A stretch of DNA of 24,508 bases from an uncultured Muribaculum sp. (lineage in GTDB: Bacteria > Bacteroidota > Bacteroidia > Bacteroidales > Muribaculaceae). Shown piece by piece: positions 1 to 6,410 of the stretch. Position numbers and translations under genes: made by a program. Where the stretch lies: the NCBI GenBank assembly GCA_910589555.1, contig CAJUTE010000040.1, positions 1 through 24,508 on the forward strand. The letters run 5' to 3'. The stretch's first letter is position 1. The number at the start of each line of letters is the position of its first letter. Under the pieces are notes generated by a model that worked only from the letters and a program-made list of their open reading frames with translations, was not told the origin of the DNA and did no database searches.

Positions 1-57
1 AGGTAGCGGAACATTTCGTTTCGGGAAGCCGGAACATTTCGTTTTGCGGATTATACA
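1..57. mobile_element. Probable end of an IS21-family insertion sequence (partial)
   Basis: The first 57 bases carry two direct copies of CGGAACATTTCGTT (about 8-20 and 30-44), and the truncated wzy reading frame stops resembling a membrane protein here. On the minus strand the element would begin TGTATAATCC at position 57. IS21-family elements typically start TG, end CA and carry several short repeats near each end, which fits. No transposase gene is in view because the window edge cuts the element. The family assignment is inference from end structure only. Confidence 0.4.
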
Positions 58-273
58 AAGTGTGACTAAAAAATATAAAGAATTAGATAAGCGATATAAA
101 GGAGTATCTAATAAATTATATAACAATAGCAATGATCCCCAAACGAAAGGAACAACAACCCCGGGAGCTATCAATGATTTAAATTTCTTATATGAAATTC
201 CACATAGCAGGAGAAAAACACATCCAAGTAATACTCCTAATGCTACGCTTAACTCGGGATTAACGTCTGCCAT
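1..273 (-). pseudogene. wzy: O-antigen/capsule polymerase (Wzy-like), 5' fragment broken by an insertion
   Basis: A minus-strand frame opens with ATG at 273 (an in-frame TGA lies just upstream at 280-282) and stays open to the window edge. The first ~72 codons read as an integral-membrane N-terminus: a hydrophobic helix (ALGVLLGCVFLLLCG), a short KKFKS loop, then IAPGVVVPFVWGSLLLLYNL and LYRLSNSLYFLVTL. This resembles Bacteroidales O-antigen repeat-unit polymerases. After TLCII the frame enters the 57-bp repeat-bearing end of a probable insertion sequence, so the polymerase is very likely disrupted. It lies 49 bp downstream of the GT2 gene, where a wzy would be expected in such an operon. The polymerase call rests on the hydrophobic N-terminus and context; no catalytic loops are visible. 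Confidence 0.55.
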
Positions 274-322
274 TAATAATCACAATTCTCTTTTAGGTTC
301 AAATCTTTATGCGAAAATCACA

Positions 323-1084
323 TTACTTTGGATTAGAAGTTCTTCCTTTAAATAATCGATGTCCAAGATCTTTTAATCTATAGCATGACCAAGGAAGAAA
401 TCCTAAATATGATTTAATCAATGCACTACGCATTTTATTAAAGGCTATGTCCCCATTATTGGAAGTTCCCTCTATGCTAAAGTTGCATATGTTGAGTGGC
501 ATGTAATTGAATTTTATTCCCAAATGCCAAAGAATCAAATTTCCATAATAATCCGCATAAACCGGGTATTTTAAATCATATAAATATTTCTTCAAAATAT
601 ATAAAGGATAAAAAATAGCTTGATGGCATATATTTTTATGTGCCAACTTCCATTTTGAAAATTTCCCTGCATACCTTTTCCCGATTGGTTGAAACACAAC
701 ATCTCCGTAAAATACATCTGAACGATTGGAATTGATATAACTACTAACTTTCTGAAATATTTTATCGTCAAAAACTAAATCGTCTCCTCCAATGAAATAA
801 ATATAGTCGCCTGTGGCGGCGGCGATGCCCTTGTTCATGGCATCGTAGATGCCTTTGTCGGGTTCGCTTACCCAATAGGAGATAAAGTTGTTGTGCTTGC
901 CGTATTCACATCCTCCTTCAGCGTATCGCTTTATGATGTCAACAGTTCCGTCGATTGAGCCGCCGTCAATGACGATATATTCAATATTATTATACGTTTG
1001 GTCGACAACAGAAAGGATTGTTTCTTCAATAGTGGCGACTGCATTATAGCTTACCGTTACCACTGATATTTTTAATGGTTGCAT
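323..1084 (-). CDS. GT2-family glycosyltransferase (WcaA-like)
   Basis: This 253-aa protein probably transfers a sugar from a nucleotide-activated donor onto the growing lipid-linked repeat unit at the inner face of the cytoplasmic membrane. The N-terminal half is a GT-A fold: ISVVTVSYNA at residues 6-15, DGGSIDGT at 40-47, SEPDKGIYDAMNKGI at 73-87, and GGDD at 99-102 as the likely metal/nucleotide site. The C-terminal half is lysine- and tyrosine-rich and less recognisable. The start is ATG with a long open frame. It is the sixth gene of the polysaccharide cassette, 82 bp or more after the acetyltransferase and 49 bp before the truncated wzy. The first ~100 codons are clearly richer in G+C than the remainder, which suggests a mosaic gene. 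Donor and acceptor sugars cannot be told from sequence. Confidence 0.9.
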   Translation of the reverse strand: MQPLKISVVTVSYNAVATIEETILSVVDQTYNNIEYIVIDGGSIDGTVDIIKRYAEGGCEYGKHNNFISYWVSEPDKGIYDAMNKGIAAATGDYIYFIGGDDLVFDDKIFQKVSSYINSNRSDVFYGDVVFQPIGKRYAGKFSKWKLAHKNICHQAIFYPLYILKKYLYDLKYPVYADYYGNLILWHLGIKFNYMPLNICNFSIEGTSNNGDIAFNKMRSALIKSYLGFLPWSCYRLKDLGHRLFKGRTSNPK

Positions 1085-1166
1085 ACTTAGTTGGTATAAA
1101 GAGCTTTATATGGGATTTATGGGCACGATTTGCCTCAATTATTACTCCTATAATCGAAGTTTTTTG

Positions 1167-1841
1167 TTAGGTTGCGTTATATTCTTCCTTTAGCTGATTA
1201 ATATCATTCAATTTTTCCCAATTATCTGCGAACCAATGAACTGGGTTATTCCACCACTTGATTTTCAATAAGAAATCTATATCATCAGTAGTATATCGGT
1301 ACTTTAAAATTTTAGCAGGAACTCCACCTACTATGGCATATGGAGGTACATCTTTTGTGACTACAGCATGAGCCAAAACCACAGCTCCATCTCCAATCTT
1401 TATCCCGCCAACTAAAAATGCTCCCTCGCCAATCCAACAATCATTTCCAATCTCAACAGCATATTTTTCAGCGTCATTTGCATAAGTAAATTCGGCGTAT
1501 TTCTGTTTTGTTGCAAATGTCCATCCGTTTTGATGTTTAAACATTGTTGAGGAAAAAAAACAGGGAGCAGTGGTTACGTATGGATAAGTGTAAGGATGGC
1601 GACCGTTATTACATCTTACATAGGATGCAATTGAACAGAACTTTCCAATTTTACCATATAAGCTTGAGTGTGATGCAACGTATGATCCATATCCCATGTA
1701 TCCTGAAAAATCGGTATGTGGATGAATTTGATTCATGCCTTCAAATTCGGAATGGAAGTCAATTCTGGAACTCCACGAAAAGCGTACCTTTCCACGCCAC
1801 TTCCATTTTAGAATTGCATATTTTATGATGTGCCTTATCAT
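1167..1841 (-). CDS. CatB-type hexapeptide O-acetyltransferase
   Basis: This left-handed beta-helix acetyltransferase probably O-acetylates a sugar of the repeat unit using acetyl-CoA. The body shows hexapeptide-like turns (SSLYGKIGKFCSIASYV; VEIGNDCWIGEGAFLVGGIKIG; GAVVLAHAVVTKDVPPYAIV) and ends in the family hallmark GGVPAKILKYR. The NNGRHPYTYP segment carries the probable catalytic His (residue 82 from the chosen start). The frame also permits a TTG start at 1886, overlapping the upstream gene by 20 bp. ATG at 1841 is preferred because it places about 20 residues before the conserved KVRFSWSS...FEGMN segment, as in relatives, and gives 224 aa. Xenobiotic acetyltransferases share the fold, but the operon points to polysaccharide decoration. 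Confidence 0.88.
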   Translation of the reverse strand: MIRHIIKYAILKWKWRGKVRFSWSSRIDFHSEFEGMNQIHPHTDFSGYMGYGSYVASHSSLYGKIGKFCSIASYVRCNNGRHPYTYPYVTTAPCFFSSTMFKHQNGWTFATKQKYAEFTYANDAEKYAVEIGNDCWIGEGAFLVGGIKIGDGAVVLAHAVVTKDVPPYAIVGGVPAKILKYRYTTDDIDFLLKIKWWNNPVHWFADNWEKLNDINQLKEEYNAT

Positions 1842-1866
1842 TTCATGCAGTATTGTTATACCTATT

Positions 1867-2739
1867 TTATTTAATCTCTCGCTCAAATGCGTCTATAAAT
1901 GAATCAGGTGTTTTATTGATTATACGACAGCCGATATTGTCCGCATATTCCCTTAGTTTGTAATATCCATCAAACATCCAAGCTAAATCGCGTAATATTT
2001 CATGCATTTTATAAACCGGTTCACCAATACCTTTGTGCCATGGCTTTAATTCTGGAGTTTTATTGTCAAAAAAATGACTGTTGATTAGACAGACTTGATT
2101 ATTATTATTCACTCGAATTTCTTTAGTCCATGAATGGTCGACACCATATAAATCAATCTGCTTATATCCTTCATTTATTCCAATAAATATTGATGGTATA
2201 ACCACATTTTGAGGTCTAGGCATCGATAACCCTTTTTTGTACAAAAGAAAGCGTACTGACTTCCATCCTTCATAAGGAATGGGATGATATGGACAAATTT
2301 TGATATTCGGATTCAGAATTTGCTTTGTCATCTTTGTAAAAGCAAGATATGGAACAAACAAAGTCATATTCCAATTGACTTTAGAAAATGCATTCCAAAT
2401 TTGTTTATGTCTTTCGTTCATTTCATCGCTAAAGAAAAATGGGTCGGCAAAAACGTATGAGGTCGGTTTGACAGAAAAGAATAATTCCGATCTACAAAAG
2501 TCATTGACTACTCTTATGTCAGAACATTCTATCTCTGGAATCCCATTCTTTATGCATTCATTTAGCTTTGGCCCATTTGCTAAAATTAACAGTTTCTTTG
2601 GTTGATTTTTTTGCTTTATATAAGGTGTTAAATTTTCATGCCTTAGCACATAAATTATCCAAATGATGGATTTAGATAAATTACTAAAAAAAGAATGGCA
2701 TGATTTAATTAAGACTTTCAGACGCTGTTTCATTGACAT
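1867..2739 (-). CDS. Putative sialyltransferase-like glycosyltransferase (GT42/DUF115-like fold)
   Basis: This 290-aa protein lies directly after the CMP-nonulosonate synthetase gene and overlaps it by 10 bp, so a role in transferring the CMP-activated sugar is likely. Residues 48-60 (KKLLILANGPKLN) look like the nucleotide-binding loop of GT42 sialyltransferases (CstII has LGNGPSL in the same place). GYKQIDLYGVDHSW (191-204) matches the second Rossmann strand region, and PWHKG (233-237) could supply the general-base His. GCRIINKTPDSFIDAFER near the C-terminus resembles the CstII segment before its lid. An N-terminal hydrophobic stretch (about 24-32) may anchor it to the membrane. The related MptE/DUF115 fold shares the first motif, so the assignment is tentative. 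Confidence 0.5.
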   Translation of the reverse strand: MSMKQRLKVLIKSCHSFFSNLSKSIIWIIYVLRHENLTPYIKQKNQPKKLLILANGPKLNECIKNGIPEIECSDIRVVNDFCRSELFFSVKPTSYVFADPFFFSDEMNERHKQIWNAFSKVNWNMTLFVPYLAFTKMTKQILNPNIKICPYHPIPYEGWKSVRFLLYKKGLSMPRPQNVVIPSIFIGINEGYKQIDLYGVDHSWTKEIRVNNNNQVCLINSHFFDNKTPELKPWHKGIGEPVYKMHEILRDLAWMFDGYYKLREYADNIGCRIINKTPDSFIDAFEREIK

Positions 2740-3896
2740 CGTTTTTGAAGAAGTAAATCAATGAATTCTCTAACAACACCAGATCCCCCACAACAAGAAA
2801 GTACTTTTATTCCGGGAATTTCTTTTACTGCATATTGAGCATCATTAGGACACGCCGGATAACCAACATTTTTTAAGAGTTCGATACAGTTAATGTCATC
2901 TCCGATGTACGCAACTTTTTCAATGGGAATATTCTCTTTTTCGCAAAGTTCTTTTATCGCGTTTAACTTGCCTCCGAATTTTTCACCTTGTATTAAAAAG
3001 TCCACATTTAATTTTTGTGCTCTTCGGCTAACAATAGAAGTGTTTTCAGACGTTATAATTCCGGTCTTTATTCCTGCCTCATGCAATATCTGAAATCCCA
3101 TTCCGTCTCTTGTATTGAATTTTTTTAATTCTTCACCAGATTCGGAGTAATACATTCCTCCATCAGTTAATGTGCCGTCGACATCCGAAATAAACAATTC
3201 AATTGAGTTAGATTCTTTTGAAGGATTGTTCAATACGTGTCGTTTCATTAAACTTTCTAAAACAATCCAATCATCAGGCTCGTCAATTTCCGCCGCAGTG
3301 TATTCCGGCATTATATATATTCCAATTTTTCCACTGAGGCGATTTTTGGATTGTAAGATATTCCCAACCGAATTGATATAGAAGGCACCATTTTCCATCA
3401 GTTCTCCATCAAAATCTTGTCTTCTCGGGCGATTCATAAAATCATAATTCTTACTAGTTCCGTCTGGATTCCAAAAAAATCTGAAATTACGAACACATGA
3501 TAATAAGGAATCGATATTTTCTGCATTATATTTAGTCAGGGCTTCTGTGAAATGCTCGGTTTGCGTCATTGGAGATGTCGCTTGAACTAGCATAAAAGTG
3601 TTATTTATTGGAATAGACTCTTTTTCAATATATTCTAACATCACGCTTTCTGTACTTGCTGTATCAACTGCATTTTCTGCTGAACGCCAATATACACGTG
3701 TTTTTTTATAGTTCTGCGAATTGACAACTTCGGCTATTTCAGAAGAATCAGTTGCTATAATTATTTCATCAACCAATTTGCATCTTTCCAATGCCTCAAT
3801 GTTCCAACAAACAAGAGGCTTGCCGCAAAAATTTTTGATATTTTTTAGTGGGATCGATTTACTTCCGCCTCTCACTGGTATAAATGCTATTACCAT
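2730..3896 (-). CDS. neuA: Bifunctional CMP-nonulosonate synthetase / KdsC-like HAD phosphatase
   Basis: Two enzymes are joined in 388 residues. Residues 1-220 are an acylneuraminate cytidylyltransferase: FIPVRGGSKSIPLKNIKNF with the CTP-binding RGGSKS at 9-14, LVQATSP at 103-109, and RPRRQDFDGELMENGAFYI at about 157-174. Residues 230-388 are a KdsC-type HAD phosphatase: nucleophile DVDGTLTDGG (Asp238/Asp240), TSENTSIVSRRA, and IGDDINCIEL with the Mg-binding acidic pair at 333-334. The phosphatase half keeps its catalytic aspartates and looks active. The pairing implies that a nonulosonate 9-phosphate is dephosphorylated and then coupled to CMP, as in KDN/Neu5Ac-9-P routes. It overlaps neuB by 7 bp and the downstream transferase by 10 bp. 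Which nonulosonate is made (Neu5Ac, KDN or other) is not visible. Confidence 0.9.
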   Translation of the reverse strand: MVIAFIPVRGGSKSIPLKNIKNFCGKPLVCWNIEALERCKLVDEIIIATDSSEIAEVVNSQNYKKTRVYWRSAENAVDTASTESVMLEYIEKESIPINNTFMLVQATSPMTQTEHFTEALTKYNAENIDSLLSCVRNFRFFWNPDGTSKNYDFMNRPRRQDFDGELMENGAFYINSVGNILQSKNRLSGKIGIYIMPEYTAAEIDEPDDWIVLESLMKRHVLNNPSKESNSIELFISDVDGTLTDGGMYYSESGEELKKFNTRDGMGFQILHEAGIKTGIITSENTSIVSRRAQKLNVDFLIQGEKFGGKLNAIKELCEKENIPIEKVAYIGDDINCIELLKNVGYPACPNDAQYAVKEIPGIKVLSCCGGSGVVREFIDLLLQKRCQ

Positions 3897-4762
3897 TTGA
3901 CTTGATTCCTTTTCAATTTATTTCGTTGGACTTTTTCAATATCAAGAATGTCTTCTTTCTTATACTCCAAAGCTTTTGCTACAGCTTTGGTATCACGGAC
4001 TAATTTTCTTACTCCGTCAGGCTCTAGTGAAGCTGCATGATCGGTCCCTTTCCAAGTTCGATCCAACGTATAGTGTCTTTCAATCCATTCAGCACCCAAT
4101 GCAACTGCGGCTGAATCTACTGCAATTCCTAGATGGTGGCCTGAAAAACCAATCGCCTTCACTCGATTTTGATATAATTCTTTTAGTCTGACAATTTCAA
4201 GTAAACAGATGTCCTCAAATGGAACTGGATATCCGGATGTGCAATCATAAATTACTAAATCTTTATTCCGGTCTTTTGACTCAAATAATGAAATGATTTG
4301 CTCTTCTTCATCTCTTGATGTCATCCCAAAAGATAAATGGATTTCGCCAGAGAAATTGTCACATAAAAATTCCAATAAAGCTTTATTTAAGTTGCAAGCA
4401 GATGGAACTTTTATTAAGTTGGGATTTAATGAGCAAATTTCTTTTGCAGATGTTACGTCCCATACTGAGGTTGAATATTCAATTCCGAAGTCCTCGCACC
4501 ATTGTTTTAATTGACGGTGTTGATCAAGTGAAAATTCCAAAAACTCTCTGTGCTCACCGTATGTCTTTCCATAAGAGTTTTCAGGATGAGGATGAGGAGC
4601 ATTATATTCTTCTGGAGTAAGTAATTCGCGATTACATCTTTTTTGAAATTTGACTACATCAGCTTTGCAATATGTGGCAGCAGTCATAATCAATTCTTTA
4701 GCGATCGCCATGTCCCCTTTATGGTTACAGCCTATCTCTGCAATTACTTTAGGTGATTTCAT
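3890..4762 (-). CDS. neuB: NeuB-like nonulosonate (9-phosphate) synthase without SAF domain
   Basis: This enzyme should condense phosphoenolpyruvate with a six-carbon sugar (ManNAc, mannose or their 6-phosphates) to a nine-carbon 2-keto acid. The TIM-barrel signatures are intact: EIGCNHKG at 9-16, KFQKR at 38-42, GFSGHHLG at 205-212, and ERHYTLDRTWKGTDHAA at 228-244. At 290 aa it is about 55 residues shorter than typical bacterial NeuB (about 345 aa). It ends in the linker (QRNKLKRNQVKW) where the C-terminal antifreeze-like SAF domain normally begins. No frameshifted SAF sequence follows, because the next gene overlaps by 7 bp. SAF normally covers the active site of a partner subunit, so its absence may fit a sugar-6-phosphate substrate. 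It overlaps wzx by 4 bp. Confidence 0.9.
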   Translation of the reverse strand: MKSPKVIAEIGCNHKGDMAIAKELIMTAATYCKADVVKFQKRCNRELLTPEEYNAPHPHPENSYGKTYGEHREFLEFSLDQHRQLKQWCEDFGIEYSTSVWDVTSAKEICSLNPNLIKVPSACNLNKALLEFLCDNFSGEIHLSFGMTSRDEEEQIISLFESKDRNKDLVIYDCTSGYPVPFEDICLLEIVRLKELYQNRVKAIGFSGHHLGIAVDSAAVALGAEWIERHYTLDRTWKGTDHAASLEPDGVRKLVRDTKAVAKALEYKKEDILDIEKVQRNKLKRNQVKW

Positions 4763-6282
4763 TTTAATTTACGTTTTATGATGTTTATTATGTTGCTTTT
4801 TTCAGTTTTTGTTAGACCAAAGGCCCATGCCATTATTATTAAACTCATTATTGAGCTTGTGATGGTCATAATGCAGTTAATCCAATTGTTTTGAATCGAA
4901 AAATGAATTATTGTAGGAATTATTGGTGCAGATAATAAAACCAATAAAGAAGGGAAAAATAATTTGTTGAAAAATTGACGTAAAGACATTTGTAAGTCTA
5001 TTTTAGCTATAATAGCAATTGATCCTGAATATATTATAGATAAGCCGATTATTACAATGTATGGAATGGTTACTTCTGTATGATGTTTTAATATTAAGTA
5101 AGATATAGGTAAATTTAGGAGCATTATGCTACTTGAAATTCCTTGAACTCTCTTCAATTTATTTGCGGCTTGAAATCCGCCAAATAGCTGGTTCGTAAAT
5201 GTCTCAATGCCTAGGGATATCAATAGTAATCTACATATTACTGAAGTATATTCAGGCACATCAACTAACCATTGTTTGAGAATAAAATCAATGCAAATGA
5301 AAAGAGGAATGATAATAAGTAATATAAGAAAATATGCGATTTTCCCACTAAAGAAAATCAAATTCCACATAGCTTCAATTTCATTGGAACTATATTGTTT
5401 GGTTATTTGTGGACGAGAAGCAAGATATACGTTGGATATTAGTTGGTTTACAATTCCATATACTTGTTGAGCAATGGTTTGAGCGGCATTTACGATAGGG
5501 CTGAAAAATATATTTAGCAATATGAGAAGCCCCTGATTACGGAAAATAATAGCTGATGTCCCTATCATATTCCATCCTGAATATTTTAATAGGTCTTTTG
5601 CTAAAGAAAAGTTACGCACTTTTATTAATATGCACCCATTAAGTTTATTTTTAGTGTAGGTAATATATGATATCAATATTGAAAATGACACAAAGCAAAT
5701 CAATGCGGCGTATAATATTAGTTTATTAGAAGGAATGAGTATTAATGAGAACGCAATAAATAGTTTGGCAATAGCTTCAATACATCCAAGGAGTGCAAAA
5801 AAGGACATCTTTTCAAATGCAATGACTGCTGCATTATATGGAATCGTAAAAATGTTTAGAAGGAATGTTAGAATGGCAAATTGAAAAACAATATTTGCAT
5901 CAAAAAGACGATTTACAGGGATATTCAGCTTGGCGTTTACGAACCATAAGCCAATAGATTCAAGTAGTAGTACAGAAATTATCCCAATACCCCAATAAAT
6001 ATATAATGTTAAACTGAATGTTGTCTTAAGTTTCGTTAAATCATTTTTACCAATATCTACTGCGAAAAATCTAGTAGCTCCAGATGCTAGGGATGTTCCG
6101 ATAAAAGTAAATAGTGTAATAGTGCCTGCTACTACATTATAAATGCCATAATCCTCTGCCCCCAATGTGTTTAATACTACTCTGACAACAAATAAATTCA
6201 CTATCATTATCAAAGCCATTCTGATGTAGAGGTAGAGTGTGTTTTTGGCTATTTGTTTAGTGCTTTGTACAGAATTACTCAT
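4759..6282 (-). CDS. wzx: Polysaccharide flippase (Wzx/MATE-like, MVF superfamily)
   Basis: This 507-aa polytopic inner-membrane protein likely flips undecaprenyl-linked repeat units to the periplasmic side. The N-terminus (AKNTLYLYIRMALIMIVNLF, then VVRVVLNTLGAEDYGIYNVV) is the hallmark of Bacteroidales lipopolysaccharide/capsule flippases, and roughly 12-14 hydrophobic segments follow. KRKLK closes the C-terminus. It is now the first intact gene of the AT-rich cassette; its start overlaps nothing upstream. The preceding 17 bp run directly into the broken dehydrogenase remnant, so its original promoter or leader may have been replaced. The downstream neuB start overlaps its stop (ATGA-type, 4 bp), implying translational coupling. 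Confidence 0.92.
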   Translation of the reverse strand: MSNSVQSTKQIAKNTLYLYIRMALIMIVNLFVVRVVLNTLGAEDYGIYNVVAGTITLFTFIGTSLASGATRFFAVDIGKNDLTKLKTTFSLTLYIYWGIGIISVLLLESIGLWFVNAKLNIPVNRLFDANIVFQFAILTFLLNIFTIPYNAAVIAFEKMSFFALLGCIEAIAKLFIAFSLILIPSNKLILYAALICFVSFSILISYITYTKNKLNGCILIKVRNFSLAKDLLKYSGWNMIGTSAIIFRNQGLLILLNIFFSPIVNAAQTIAQQVYGIVNQLISNVYLASRPQITKQYSSNEIEAMWNLIFFSGKIAYFLILLIIIPLFICIDFILKQWLVDVPEYTSVICRLLLISLGIETFTNQLFGGFQAANKLKRVQGISSSIMLLNLPISYLILKHHTEVTIPYIVIIGLSIIYSGSIAIIAKIDLQMSLRQFFNKLFFPSLLVLLSAPIIPTIIHFSIQNNWINCIMTITSSIMSLIIMAWAFGLTKTEKSNIINIIKRKLK

Positions 6283-6299
6283 GCAGTGTATGACTGAAT

Positions 6300-6371
6300 T
6301 TAATACATTAGAATGGCTATGCTGAGCCCGACGTAGCCGGTGCCGGCTACGGCAATATTGTATTTATTCAT
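6300..6371 (-). pseudogene. 5' remnant of a UDP-glucose/GDP-mannose dehydrogenase family gene
   Basis: A 23-codon frame starts with ATG at 6371 and encodes a Rossmann N-terminus: NKYNIAVAGTGYVGLSIAIL, then MY and a stop. The GxGxxG loop (AGTGYVG) and the following LSIAIL helix match UDP-glucose 6-dehydrogenase relatives common in Bacteroidales capsule loci. A complete enzyme would be about 400 aa, so all but the first strand and helix are missing. The start lies 40 bp downstream of the antiterminator fusion gene. The remnant's G+C-rich bases give way abruptly to AT-rich sequence at about 6309, marking a probable recombination junction where a new cassette replaced the old operon. The GTAGCCGG...CCGGCTAC palindrome inside it arises from codons for VAGTGYV. 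Confidence 0.75.
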
Positions 6372-6410
6372 TTCGATTTGGTTATGTGCAGAATTAGATT
6401 GGCGTGTGTG

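Noticed and set aside
44..355. Plus-strand 103-codon frame at the left edge
   Set aside because: It is antisense to the better-supported wzy fragment (hydrophobic, in-operon) and the end of the GT2 gene, and its product has no domain character.
6332..6351. Perfect palindrome CGTAGCCGG...CCGGCTACG as a terminator
   Set aside because: It lies inside the dehydrogenase remnant and is produced by codons for VAGTGYV; no T-run follows on the minus strand.
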